The notes: generated from the letters alone by a model not told the origin. Counted from the stretch's first letter, positions 1 through 8,940 are shown. The stretch: 37,038 bases of DNA from a bacterium (GCA_030539165.1 JAUNSO010000028.1:1-37038); one strand, 5' to 3'. Numbers and translations are program-made.

Positions 1-6
1 TAGTAA

Positions 7-39
7 CAGAACCCCTCCAAATCGAGGGGTTCTGCTTTT
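7..39 (+). terminator. Rho-independent terminator of a gene left of the window
   Basis: A perfect 11-bp stem, CAGAACCCCTC at 7-17 with GAGGGGTTCTG at 24-34, encloses a 6-base loop and is followed by CTTTT. It most likely ends a plus-strand gene lying left of the window. The stem can also act on the minus-strand gene that stops at 66, but the minus-side tail is not T-rich. Confidence 0.7.
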
Positions 40-65
40 CACAAATGGTATCTATTGTTTTGATA

Positions 66-707
66 TTAATTCTCACTGCCGTGCTGTACAGACTGCATCA
101 TAGCATAGAAGTATTCAGCCTTTCCGGTGTTGAAATAGTTGTACCAGGCTTCCAGTGTGTCAGCCTGAAATACACCTAAGTGCTCAATAATCTGCTTTGC
201 CCACAGCAGAGACCCTGTGCAGGCTGCTGTAATCAAATTATGATCAGTTACAGCTGGTTCATCAATGTAAAAGCTCTGACCCTTGTAGCCCGGAGCAACC
301 ATATCGAGGAATCCGACACCATTGCTGGTATGCGGACGCTGATCTAATAGACCGCAGCACGCCAGTGCAACAGTGGCTCCACAGATGGCACATACTGTAG
401 CATCTGCAGAAAGTAGTTCATTTACCTTTCCAAGAATGGCTCCATGCTTCGGGTCATTCCAGGTATCTCCTCCCGGCAGCAGCAGGGTACTCGACTTGCT
501 AATTTCAATATCATCAATAGTACAATCAGGAATAATAGTCATTCCACCCATAGTCTTGATCGGATCCGTTGTAAGACCAACCGTTTTGAACTCCATCTGC
601 GGCGCATTCTTTTTGAAGAATCTTTTTGAATGCAATTCTGCAGTTACATATCCCAACTCCCAGTCTGCCATGGTATCCAGTACATAAACATAAATTTTCA
701 ACATCAT
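66..707 (-). CDS. DJ-1/PfpI family protein
   Basis: A 213-residue protein of the class I glutamine-amidotransferase-like superfamily, DJ-1/PfpI branch. The nucleophile elbow AICGAT places a cysteine at about residue 109. An acidic residue sits in the early DWELG motif (about 17), and LLLPGGD comes at about 75-81. Members include chaperones, deglycase-like enzymes, proteases and hydratases, so the substrate is not predictable. There is no signal peptide, so it is cytoplasmic. A GGAGG site lies just before the ATGATG start; the second ATG (704) is an equally good start. It is divergent from the WYL regulator at 897, which is its most likely controller (inference). It is only distantly similar to the second DJ-1 protein at 8941. 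Confidence 0.85.
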   Translation of the reverse strand: MMLKIYVYVLDTMADWELGYVTAELHSKRFFKKNAPQMEFKTVGLTTDPIKTMGGMTIIPDCTIDDIEISKSSTLLLPGGDTWNDPKHGAILGKVNELLSADATVCAICGATVALACCGLLDQRPHTSNGVGFLDMVAPGYKGQSFYIDEPAVTDHNLITAACTGSLLWAKQIIEHLGVFQADTLEAWYNYFNTGKAEYFYAMMQSVQHGSEN

Positions 708-831
708 TTTTCCTCCGTCTTATCTGTGGCTTAGCTGCAAGCTATTTCTTACTATCAATTAAACTGTGACAAAATTTGTGGCAGTCATGCTGCTATGCTT
801 TTGCTTGATTTCTACTACACTATAGCACACG

Positions 832-867
832 ATTGTTGACACCTGTATGGCAACAATTTATAATAAT
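832..867 (+). promoter_or_regulatory. Consensus promoter with overlapping inverted repeat
   Basis: TTGACA (836-841), a 17-bp spacer and TATAAT (859-864) form a perfect sigma-A promoter reading toward the WYL regulator at 897. An inverted repeat, ATTGTTG (832-838) and CAACAAT (851-857), covers the -35 box and most of the spacer. This is the position expected of a repressor operator. Autoregulation by the WYL protein is inferred from location only. Confidence 0.7.
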
Positions 868-896
868 AAAAAGTATTTTTAGAGGATGATCACCAG

Positions 897-1844
897 ATGA
901 AGGTTGACAGGCTAATCAGTATTATTATGATACTTCTAGAGAAGGAGCGCATGGGCGCACAGGAGTTGGCGGATATGTTTGAGGTTTCACCCCGCACGAT
1001 TTACCGTGACATTGACACGATCAATATGTCAGGGATTCCGATTTGCTCGATACCGGGAGTCGGCGGCGGCTTTGAAATCATGCAAAATTATAAAATTGAT
1101 AAGAAGATTTTCTCAACGACAGATCTCTCAGCAATCCTGATGGGCTTATCCAATCTTTCAACGATAGTGCGCGGTGATGAACTGGTCAACGCTCTTGCGA
1201 AGGTGAAAAGCTTCATTCCGGCAGAGCGGGCGAAGGATATTGAAGTAAAGGCAAGTCAGATTTACATAGACCTAAGTCCATGGATTGGTAACCGAAGCAT
1301 CCAGCCGTATCTGGAGATAATCAAAACAGCCCTGCAGGAAAGCAGATTGCTCGTGTTTGATTATGCGAACCGTTATGGAAATGAAACAACACGGAAGGTG
1401 GAGCCTTATCAGCTGGTGCTGAAGAATAGTCATTGGTATTTGCAGGGATACTGCCTTGAACGAAACGATTTCCGTCTGTTCAAATTATCCCGTATGTCTG
1501 ATCTGAAAATATCGGAGGAGACATTTACTCCAAGAGAATATCAGAAGCCGCAGCTGGAATTTGATGAAGTTCTGGATAGCATACAGACAAATATCAAGCT
1601 GCGTATTCATAAATCAGTCATGGACAGAGTGCTTGATTTTTGTTCCTATGAACATTTCTTGCCGGATGGTGAAGATTATTACATTGTCAATTTTCCTTTT
1701 ATAGAAAATGATTATTGTTATGATGTATTGCTTGGATTCGGAAGTAAATGTGAGTGTCTGGAGCCACTGTACATTCGGGAGGAAATAAAGCGCAGAATTC
1801 AAGACATCGCAGATTTATATCATGACGCAGATGTCAGTATTTAA
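897..1844 (+). CDS. YafY-type HTH-WYL transcriptional regulator
   Basis: A 315-residue regulator. Residues 1-60 form an HTH_11 winged helix (AQELADMFEVSPRTIYRDI, then the GGG-rich wing VGGGFEI). Residues about 140-215 form a WYL-type ligand-sensing domain (VEPYQLVLKNSHWYLQGYC, then RLFKLSRM), and a WCX-like C-terminal extension follows. WYL regulators sense nucleotides or other small ligands; some act in DNA-damage or defence control and others locally. The divergent DJ-1 gene at 66-707 is the natural target. Only 16 bases separate its stop from the TTG of the basic ORF at 1861, so it may be co-transcribed with the helicase. Its own promoter at 836-864 carries an operator-like inverted repeat. 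Confidence 0.88.
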   Translation: MKVDRLISIIMILLEKERMGAQELADMFEVSPRTIYRDIDTINMSGIPICSIPGVGGGFEIMQNYKIDKKIFSTTDLSAILMGLSNLSTIVRGDELVNALAKVKSFIPAERAKDIEVKASQIYIDLSPWIGNRSIQPYLEIIKTALQESRLLVFDYANRYGNETTRKVEPYQLVLKNSHWYLQGYCLERNDFRLFKLSRMSDLKISEETFTPREYQKPQLEFDEVLDSIQTNIKLRIHKSVMDRVLDFCSYEHFLPDGEDYYIVNFPFIENDYCYDVLLGFGSKCECLEPLYIREEIKRRIQDIADLYHDADVSI

Positions 1845-1860
1845 TGAGGGGGTATAGAGC

Positions 1861-1992
1861 TTGGGAAAGAAGAAAAGAGAACACATCGTATTTGATCAGA
1901 CCTTGAAGCAAAAGAAGAGCATTCCGTTTGCTCAGGTCAATAAGACAGCGAACAAGAAAGTCAAGAAGACAGATATCGGAGGACAGGCATGA
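1861..1992 (+). CDS. Small basic ORF, 43 residues, TTG start
   Basis: An open frame starts with TTG at 1861, preceded by a strong GAGGGGG site about 8 bases upstream, and ends with TGA at 1990-1992. The stop overlaps the helicase start as ATGA, the arrangement of translational coupling. The product is very lysine-rich (GKKKREH, KQKKS, ANKKVKKTD), with no membrane segment or signal peptide. I do not recognise a family. A nucleic-acid- or polymerase-binding partner of the HelD-like protein is possible but purely inferred. It could instead be a leader whose translation sets helicase expression. Confidence 0.55.
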   Translation: MGKKKREHIVFDQTLKQKKSIPFAQVNKTANKKVKKTDIGGQA

Positions 1993-4900
1993 GTCAGACA
2001 GACCAGAAGAAAATACCGGGAGTGTCACGCGAGGATGAGGAGCGGACACTGCATGAAATATTAGAGATTGCGGAACATAATCTGAACAGGACGAAGGAAA
2101 ATGTTCAGAATCTTGCAAATGAATTAAATGAACTGAGAGAAGTGTATGATATCAGTGATAAAGAAGGCCGCGCACAGTGGTTTAATACGGATGCCCGATT
2201 CAAGCAGGTAAGAGGGGAACTTCTGCGCTCTGAACGCTGCAGAAAGAAGCCTTATTTCGGACGTATCGATTTCATGGATGCTGCATTGAAAAAGAATGAA
2301 TGCTACTATATAGGTAAATCCGTCATTGCAGAGGATGCTGCTGAACCGAGGGTCATTGACTGGCGTGCACCGATTGCATCTGTTTATTATGAGAAGTCTC
2401 TTGGAACGTGTACATATTCCGTGAAGGGTGAAGGTGCCTATGAGATTGAGCTTTCCAGAAAACGTACCTATGAGATTGAAAATGATGAACTAAAGGACTT
2501 TTATGACACGGATGTCGTAGCAAATGATGACCTGCTGACGAAGTATCTGGCAAGAAATAAGAGAGCGGTTCTAGGCGAAATCATAGCCACGATTCAACAG
2601 GAGCAAAATGAGATTATCCGCAAGAAGCCGCAGCACAACGTAATCGTACAGGGCGGTGCAGGCTCGGGTAAAACAACGGTTGCAATGCACCGTATCTCTT
2701 ATATTCTGTACAATTATGAATTGGAATTTCAGCCGAAGGACTTCTATATTATAGGCAGTAACCGCATCCTGTTGAATTATATTACAGGAATTCTGCCGGA
2801 TTTGGATGTTTACGGCATCTCACAGATGACGATGGAGCAGCTGTTCATCAGGTTGTTGTATGAGGACTGGGATGATAAGAAATACACAGTGAAGAGCCTG
2901 AACAAATCTGACCCAAAGACTGCAGTGAAGGGCAGCTTTACCTGGTTTCATGATCTGGAGGATTTTTGTGAGCAATACGAATGGAAGACGATTCCCCGAA
3001 ATGATATCATCATTGAGAAGACACATCATCTTCTGATGAGTCAGTCAGCCATAGAGCGCCTGCTGAAGAAATTCAATTATTTATCACGACCGGATAAGCT
3101 GGATAAATTGACCGAGCATCTGATGTCACGACTGGAGAACGAAGTTTACGGCAAATATTATTCTTATCCGCCAGATTTGCAGAAATCACTGATCAGGCAA
3201 TATGAAACTTATTTCGGAAGACGTGAATGGAATGGCTCTATATTCGAGCTATATAATGACTTTTTGACAAAACAGCATGAAAAGGGATACCATGTTCCGC
3301 TTCCGACAGACGAACTGGATCTCTACGACCTTGCGGCACTGGCCTATCTGTATAAAAGGATTAAGGAAACAGAAGTCATCCAGGAGGCCAGTCATGTGGT
3401 AATTGATGAAGCGCAGGACTTTGGCATGATGGTCTATGGAGCACTGAAATATTGCCTGAGCAAGTGTACCTATACGATTATGGGTGATGTTTCACAAAAT
3501 ATTTATTTTGACTATGGTCTGACCGACTGGGAAGAGCTGCGAAGTCTCATGCTGCCGGACAAGTTCGATTACTTTGGGCTTCTCCGAAAGAGCTATCGTA
3601 ATACTGTAGAGATCTCAAACTTTGCGATGAATATACTGCAGCATGGTAACTTCCCTGTGTATCCTGTAGAACCGATTATCCGTCATGGAGAAGAGGTGGG
3701 AATCACAGACTGTAAGGATGAGAATGCATTATTTACAGAGACAGTCAATACAATACATACATGGCAGGAGAAAGGATATGAGACCATAGCTGTCATTTGC
3801 AAGGATGATGCAGAGGCAATGCAGGTATCTCAGAAATTAAGAAATCAGATAGAACTACAGGAGTTCAATTCAGAAACAGAAAATTTCGGAACCGGTGTAA
3901 TGGTGCTGCCGATCGAATACTCCAAGGGTCTGGAATTTGATGCGGTTCTTTTATTTAATGCAAATATGCAAAATTACCCTGCTGAGGACGGAATAGTAAA
4001 GAGACTTTATGTAGCAGCCACCAGAGCACTGCACGAGCTTATAGTATTATATACCGGAAAGCTGACAGACTTGATTGCGGTTCCCGTAACAGAGGAGCAG
4101 AAACAGAAATATCTCATCAATCAGCCCAAATCTGATATAATAGCAGTGCCGGAGGAAGATACCAGAACTAAGAAGGAAATCGAACTGGAGCGGGCAAAGG
4201 AAGGTCATCGTGAGATGGAACTCCGAAATCAGTTTGGACCGCAACGCATCATCGTACATCGATCTGAGGCTAAGCCTTCCACGGGAAAGGCTTACAGCCG
4301 GACTTCTATTGTGAAAAAGACAGATGCTCATGTGGCACTCAATGCAAGGCTCATACAACAGAAAGCAGCCAGGCAAGATGTGACAGATGCGTCAGAAATA
4401 TCAGATATCAATGAATTTGGAGAAATGCCGGAAAGTACAAGTCTCAGACCGTTAGGAAGACCCAATCTAAGTATGGCTGTCCGGTGGATCAACGGTGGAA
4501 AACAGTGTGTGGAGCTGACCAGTGCATATGGGAATCTGCGCATTACCCCTATTTCTGATGATACTGTCAGGATCAGCTTTGGCAGAGAGCCGATCAACAG
4601 ACTTGCTGATATTCCGATGGAGATTACAGTCAGCAAGGATTTTAAATGGAATTGCAGAGAGGCAAGGGATATTGTTGAGATTTCGGCTAAAAAGTGGATC
4701 ATCAGAGTGGATAAGAAAACAGGAGCATTATCATTTCTGACCAGCAAGGAAAAGCTGCTGTTGGCAGAAAATCCACAAGTACCAAGACAGGTAGGGAATG
4801 TTCCAAAGAACCAGACATGGACTTACTTCAACTGGACTAAGAAGGAAATATTAAAAGCAAGAGGTGCTTCTGAGGGAGAATGGCTTGATTTGAGCAATTC

Positions 4901-5084
4901 TGCAAGATATGTTTCTCACGGAACGTCCTCTAGCCAGCCAGCCTGTATCATGTCCAACCTGGGATATCAGCTGTTAGTGCCTGCAGGAAAAAGAGTGATG
5001 TGCTGTACGATACCGACCTATGGCCCATATATGTATATTGAAAATGAAAAGCAGATTGATTATTTTCTACGGACGGCATTATAG
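1989..5084 (+). CDS. HelD-like UvrD/Rep-family helicase with C-terminal GH31-N-like domain
   Basis: A 1031-residue protein. An N-terminal coiled-coil (about 15-55) precedes HelD-type features: GRID (91-94), YYIG (106-109) and DWRAPI (124-129). Walker A GGAGSGKTT is at 222-230, motif II VIDEAQD at 471-477 and motif VI YVAATRALHEL at about 674-684. Bacillus HelD, about 770 residues, uses ATP to detach stalled RNA polymerase from DNA, and the first 720 residues fit that family. A charged linker (720-820) leads to about 205 extra residues. These resemble the N-terminal galactose-mutarotase-like beta-sandwich of GH31 glycosidases (pattern LRITPISDDTVRISF, IIRVDKKTGALSF, SNLGYQLLV, final QIDYFLR) and stop where the GH31 catalytic barrel would begin. 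That fusion is unexpected. The reading frame is intact throughout. Confidence 0.85.
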   Translation: MSQTDQKKIPGVSREDEERTLHEILEIAEHNLNRTKENVQNLANELNELREVYDISDKEGRAQWFNTDARFKQVRGELLRSERCRKKPYFGRIDFMDAALKKNECYYIGKSVIAEDAAEPRVIDWRAPIASVYYEKSLGTCTYSVKGEGAYEIELSRKRTYEIENDELKDFYDTDVVANDDLLTKYLARNKRAVLGEIIATIQQEQNEIIRKKPQHNVIVQGGAGSGKTTVAMHRISYILYNYELEFQPKDFYIIGSNRILLNYITGILPDLDVYGISQMTMEQLFIRLLYEDWDDKKYTVKSLNKSDPKTAVKGSFTWFHDLEDFCEQYEWKTIPRNDIIIEKTHHLLMSQSAIERLLKKFNYLSRPDKLDKLTEHLMSRLENEVYGKYYSYPPDLQKSLIRQYETYFGRREWNGSIFELYNDFLTKQHEKGYHVPLPTDELDLYDLAALAYLYKRIKETEVIQEASHVVIDEAQDFGMMVYGALKYCLSKCTYTIMGDVSQNIYFDYGLTDWEELRSLMLPDKFDYFGLLRKSYRNTVEISNFAMNILQHGNFPVYPVEPIIRHGEEVGITDCKDENALFTETVNTIHTWQEKGYETIAVICKDDAEAMQVSQKLRNQIELQEFNSETENFGTGVMVLPIEYSKGLEFDAVLLFNANMQNYPAEDGIVKRLYVAATRALHELIVLYTGKLTDLIAVPVTEEQKQKYLINQPKSDIIAVPEEDTRTKKEIELERAKEGHREMELRNQFGPQRIIVHRSEAKPSTGKAYSRTSIVKKTDAHVALNARLIQQKAARQDVTDASEISDINEFGEMPESTSLRPLGRPNLSMAVRWINGGKQCVELTSAYGNLRITPISDDTVRISFGREPINRLADIPMEITVSKDFKWNCREARDIVEISAKKWIIRVDKKTGALSFLTSKEKLLLAENPQVPRQVGNVPKNQTWTYFNWTKKEILKARGASEGEWLDLSNSARYVSHGTSSSQPACIMSNLGYQLLVPAGKRVMCCTIPTYGPYMYIENEKQIDYFLRTAL

Positions 5085-5109
5085 GCCAGTATAATATGGG
5101 GATGAGATT

Positions 5110-6321
5110 GTGAAGAAGAGAAAGCTGCAAAGAAGAAAAATAATAGCATCTGCCGGCATGCTGGTGTTTCTGTTATCATGGCTGTCAGGATGCCGGAGTG
5201 AGCAGGGTGCAGCCCCCACGGAGATGACGGATGTACAGACTGTAGAATCAATCGCAGAGCCAACGATAGAACCGGTTGGTGATGGGGCAACAAATAAACA
5301 GCTGCTTGAAGCGGCGGAATCCTACAGGGATCTATATGAGAGAGCTGTCAGTGAAAACACTCTGGGCAGCCTGTCTGTAACAGAGGACATTGTAAATTGG
5401 CTAGGTGAGCTTGGGTACGCGACTGTGGATACAGAAAATCAAAATCAGGTTAATATGACCAATCCGGAGCTCGTGGAGCAGTTTTGCTCTTTGGTCGAGA
5501 ACCATCAGGACGGGGAGTGTACTCTGATTTCTGTTATGCAGAATGGCGGATTGATTTACTACCAGCTGCAGGCAAAGACGGGAGAGGTGTCTGTCAGCAG
5601 GGATGTCCTACAGTGGAACCAAGGCAGACCGGAGATAACAGATGAGGACGATTACAAGGCGTATCATTGGCAGTATTCTGATGGATACTTGTTTTTTGAC
5701 AAAGAACTTCCGGCAGGATATGACGGTGCTGTCGGTTTTACTGCCGTACGTGTACAGCCCTTGGATGAGAAGTGCAGAGAACTGAACAGGCAATATATTC
5801 TTCCGGTATCGTATCAGTCCAATGGTATGTTTCTGACAGACTGGTCGGAGGAGGATTTTAGTCATTTTGATTTTGATGATATGTTCGACAGACTATACCC
5901 ATATGTATATGGGACAGTCACTCCATATGAGCAGGGAGTGGATGGCATGCAGTATCTGGTGCCGGCCGAGGAATATGAAAAGGTGATTATGACATATTTT
6001 CGTATTGATCAGGATACTTTACGAAGGTATACGGCATACACAGAGCAGGGCTATGAATTCAGAACAAGAGGGTTTGAGGATTCTGTGTCTTCTCCGGTGC
6101 TTCCTTTTCCCGAGGTGGTATCTTATACGAATCACGAGGACGGTACGATCACGATGACAGTCAATGCGGTATGGCCACAGATGCACCTGTCAAGAGCAAT
6201 CAGTCATGAGGTAACCGTCAGACCCATGGAGGACGGGACATATCAGTATGTTTCTAATCACATGATCATATTAGAGGATTCTGTAGAGCCGGAATGGTAC
6301 TCGGAGAAAATCAGAAACTGA
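5110..6321 (+). CDS. Lipoprotein, possibly DUF6070 family
   Basis: A 403-residue lipoprotein starting at GTG 5110, 25 bases after the helicase stop. A basic n-region (KKRKLQRRK), a hydrophobic stretch and the lipobox LSGC put the lipidated cysteine at 28; a low-complexity linker follows. The body (AESYRDLYERAVSENTLGS, then VNMTNPELVEQF) matches my memory of Lachnospiraceae lipoproteins annotated DUF6070, which have no known function. It should sit on the outer face of the membrane. The start has only a weak site (GGGGATGAG), so translation may depend on the upstream gene. No catalytic motif is seen. Confidence 0.75.
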   Translation: MKKRKLQRRKIIASAGMLVFLLSWLSGCRSEQGAAPTEMTDVQTVESIAEPTIEPVGDGATNKQLLEAAESYRDLYERAVSENTLGSLSVTEDIVNWLGELGYATVDTENQNQVNMTNPELVEQFCSLVENHQDGECTLISVMQNGGLIYYQLQAKTGEVSVSRDVLQWNQGRPEITDEDDYKAYHWQYSDGYLFFDKELPAGYDGAVGFTAVRVQPLDEKCRELNRQYILPVSYQSNGMFLTDWSEEDFSHFDFDDMFDRLYPYVYGTVTPYEQGVDGMQYLVPAEEYEKVIMTYFRIDQDTLRRYTAYTEQGYEFRTRGFEDSVSSPVLPFPEVVSYTNHEDGTITMTVNAVWPQMHLSRAISHEVTVRPMEDGTYQYVSNHMIILEDSVEPEWYSEKIRN

Positions 6322-6355
6322 CAAACGATAACAGTTCATTTAAAGAAGGGTAAAT

Positions 6356-7036
6356 ATGAATCAAACATTTGTAATTGGTATTCTGATCTATTATATCTTA
6401 GCATTTATCATACTGGAAATAACCAGTTTATCTGTACGTTGGAAAAAATACCGTCTTTATGCGAAGACAGCTGCCAGCCTCGGATTTGTCGTTATGGCAT
6501 TTGTGTCGGCATCTGTATGTACCTGTCAGGAGTACGCATTATGTATGAGGCTGGGATTTCTTCTCTGTATGATCGGAGACATCCAGTTAGCGATTACGGG
6601 AACAAATGGAATCAAACAGTATATGAAACAGGGCCTGCTGTCATTTTTATTCGGTCATATTCTGTTTATCACGGGTATGTGTAAGCTGGGAGGATTTTCG
6701 CCAGTTAGTTTGTTGTTTCCTCTCTTTTATGTCGGCCTGATGTGTTTTCTGGTTAAAAAGCTTAGAATCAGTCTGGGAAAGATGAGATATCCTGTTACTG
6801 CATATTCGTTTTTTATATCTTTTATGTTTTCTACCGGACTCGTCACATGGCTCCGGATGGAACATACACCCGGAATGAGATTACTGTTGTTGGGAACGGT
6901 ATTTTTCTTAATATCAGATACCCTGCTGTTTTTCTTATATTTTTATCATGGAGCAAAACACAGACTGCAGTTTTCAGAAACGCTGACCTATTATCTTGCA
7001 CAAATACTGCTGGCGAGTTCTTTGTTCATGCTGTAA
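6356..7036 (+). CDS. YhhN-family (lysoplasmalogenase-like) membrane protein
   Basis: A 226-residue protein with about eight predicted membrane helices and little soluble sequence. The patterns MRLGFLLCMIGDIQLA, GLLSFLFGHILFITG, FFLISDTLLFF and TYYLAQILLASS match the YhhN/TMEM86 family. Animal members hydrolyse the vinyl ether bond of lysoplasmalogen; bacterial roles are mostly inferred. Plasmalogens occur in anaerobic Clostridia, so the activity is plausible. A GAAGGG site lies 5 bases before the ATG. It follows the lipoprotein gene by 34 bases in the same direction. Confidence 0.75.
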   Translation: MNQTFVIGILIYYILAFIILEITSLSVRWKKYRLYAKTAASLGFVVMAFVSASVCTCQEYALCMRLGFLLCMIGDIQLAITGTNGIKQYMKQGLLSFLFGHILFITGMCKLGGFSPVSLLFPLFYVGLMCFLVKKLRISLGKMRYPVTAYSFFISFMFSTGLVTWLRMEHTPGMRLLLLGTVFFLISDTLLFFLYFYHGAKHRLQFSETLTYYLAQILLASSLFML

Positions 7037-7093
7037 AATGAAAAGGATTCGTGTTATACTGATTCGTAATATCATATATTGTCTAGGGAAGGA

Positions 7094-8383
7094 ATGAACA
7101 AATCAATGAATATCAGGGAACAGGCAAGAAAACTCAAAGAAGACAGCATCAGAATGGCAATTCTTTCAGCGGATATCAGAAATCATGCTTTGGCAGCCGC
7201 AGCGGCAGCGTTGGAGAAGAATAAAGCCGTAATTATGGACGCAAATCAGCAGGATCTCAAAGCTGCTGAGGCAGATCAGGTTGCTGCACCGATTCTGAAG
7301 AGACTGAAATTCGACGAGAGCAAGCTGCAGGGAGTGATTGAGGGTATCCATCAGCTGATAGAGCTGCCGGATCCGCTGTTTCAGCTTCAATTGTCCAGAG
7401 AATTGGATGAGGGACTGACACTTTACAGAGAGACCTGTCCCATTGGTGTGATTGGAGTTATATTTGAATCCAGACCGGATGCACTCGTGCAGATAGCAAC
7501 GCTATGCTTAAAGAGCGGTAACTGCGCTATTTTAAAGGGCGGCAGTGAGGCAATGCAGACCAATCGTGTTCTATTTGAAACGATCTATCATGCAGCCGTG
7601 GAGGCAGGACTTCCGGAGGGATGTATGGCACAGGCGGAGATGCGTTCACAGATTGATGAGCTGCTGGAGTGTGATGATTCTGTGGATCTGCTGATTCCGA
7701 GAGGATCAAATGCATTTGTACGATATATCATGGATCATACAAAAATACCTGTGATGGGCCATGCGGACGGAATCTGTCATGTGTACGTGGATCAGGATTT
7801 TGATCTGCATAAAGCCATTCCGATCATTGTTGACTCTAAGACTCAGTATGTTGCAGTGTGTAATGCCACGGAAACCTTACTTGTACATAGAAAAGCAGCA
7901 AAGAAATTGCTGCCTGAACTGGCCAAGGCATTTGCACAAAAGCATGTTGAGATCAGGGGTACAAAAGAGGTACAGGATATCATTCAGTGTGCATCTGCAG
8001 ATGAGCAGGATTTTAAGACAGAATATCTTGACTATATCATATCTGTGAAGCTGGTAGACAGTATGGAGGAGGCTGCAGAGCATATCAATCATTACGGTTC
8101 TCATCATACTGACAGCATTATTACCGAGAACAAAGAAACGGCTCAGAGATTTATGCAGCTGGTTGATTCGGCAGGTGTTTACTGCAATTGCTCTACCAGA
8201 TTTTCAGATGGCTTTAAATATGGCTTTGGTGCAGAGGTCGGTGTCAGCACAGGCAAGCTGCATGCGAGAGGACCGGTGGGTCTGGAGGGTCTGGTGACCT
8301 ATAAATACAAACTGTTTGGCGAGGGTCATATCGTGGCTGATTATGCAGAGGGAAGAAAACAGTTCCATTTTCGTGATCTTTGA
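7094..8383 (+). CDS. proA: Gamma-glutamyl phosphate reductase (glutamate-5-semialdehyde dehydrogenase)
   Basis: ProA reduces gamma-glutamyl phosphate with NADPH to glutamate-5-semialdehyde, the second step of proline synthesis. The 429-residue length is normal. Family signatures are clear: GVIGVIFESRPDALVQ, LKGGSEAMQTN, MGHADGICHVYVD, and the catalytic cysteine in QYVAVCNATETLLV. The C-terminal motif GFGAEVGVSTGKLHARGPVGLEGL is also complete. I start it at ATG 7094 beside AGGGAAGGA; ATG 7106 (MNIREQ) is also possible, and an upstream TTG at 7079 has no binding site. ProB is not adjacent. It heads a co-directional run through purN. Confidence 0.95.
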   Translation: MNKSMNIREQARKLKEDSIRMAILSADIRNHALAAAAAALEKNKAVIMDANQQDLKAAEADQVAAPILKRLKFDESKLQGVIEGIHQLIELPDPLFQLQLSRELDEGLTLYRETCPIGVIGVIFESRPDALVQIATLCLKSGNCAILKGGSEAMQTNRVLFETIYHAAVEAGLPEGCMAQAEMRSQIDELLECDDSVDLLIPRGSNAFVRYIMDHTKIPVMGHADGICHVYVDQDFDLHKAIPIIVDSKTQYVAVCNATETLLVHRKAAKKLLPELAKAFAQKHVEIRGTKEVQDIIQCASADEQDFKTEYLDYIISVKLVDSMEEAAEHINHYGSHHTDSIITENKETAQRFMQLVDSAGVYCNCSTRFSDGFKYGFGAEVGVSTGKLHARGPVGLEGLVTYKYKLFGEGHIVADYAEGRKQFHFRDL

Positions 8384-8407
8384 TATCGACGAATGGGGAG
8401 ATGTCAT

Positions 8408-8932
8408 ATGATGGTAGATAATGATGATAATATTGTATTGATCGGTATGCCCGGTGCCGGTAAAAGTACAATCGGTGTTGTATTGGCGAAAAAGATCGGA
8501 TATGAATTCCTTGATTCTGATCTTTTGATACAGAAGCAGACGGGAAAAAGACTGCAGGAGCTGATCCGGGAGAAAGGTCTTGATGGCTTTAATGCTCTGG
8601 AAGACGAAATAAATGCAGCTATCAATGTCAGACAGCACGTGATTGCTACCGGAGGAAGTGCTGTTTACGGAAAATGTGCCATGCAGCATTTTGGGAAGAT
8701 AGGTCTGATCATCTATTTGAAACTATCGTTTGGGGCAATACAGAGACGTCTTGGTGATCTGAGAGACAGGGGCGTTTCTATGAGAGCAGATCAGACATTG
8801 TTTGATCTATATGAGGAAAGAACACCGTTGTATGAGAAATATGCAGATGTTACAATTGATTGTGAACATCTAGAGCTTCGGGAAGTAGTAGACAGGATTT
8901 ATAAAGAACTGGATTATGAAGAGGGAGACTGA
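8408..8932 (+). CDS. Shikimate-kinase-like P-loop kinase
   Basis: A 174-residue protein of the shikimate kinase fold. The P-loop GMPGAGKST is at 13-21, the DSD substrate motif follows in FLDSDLLIQ, then ATGGSAV (glycine pair) and the lid-side LYEERTPLYEKYAD. Shikimate kinase phosphorylates shikimate at the 3-hydroxyl in aromatic amino acid synthesis. However, the FRxxE motif, whose arginine (R58 in M. tuberculosis numbering) holds the shikimate carboxylate, reads GFNALED here, with asparagine in place of arginine. Another small-molecule kinase is therefore a real alternative, and no aro neighbours support the classic role. The start at 8408 has GGGGAG 7 bases upstream; an upstream ATG at 8393 overlaps that site. 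Confidence 0.75.
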   Translation: MMVDNDDNIVLIGMPGAGKSTIGVVLAKKIGYEFLDSDLLIQKQTGKRLQELIREKGLDGFNALEDEINAAINVRQHVIATGGSAVYGKCAMQHFGKIGLIIYLKLSFGAIQRRLGDLRDRGVSMRADQTLFDLYEERTPLYEKYADVTIDCEHLELREVVDRIYKELDYEEGD

Positions 8933-8940
8933 GGACAGTT

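Noticed and set aside
4328..4747. Open frame of 139 codons opposite the helicase C-terminal domain
   Set aside because: Shadow of the intact helicase frame, with no binding site or domain.
4460..5084. GH31-like part of the helicase as remnant of a broken neighbouring GH31 gene
   Set aside because: The frame is continuous with the helicase and no barrel-coding remnant follows before the lipoprotein gene; kept as a fusion, though ancestry from such an event is possible.
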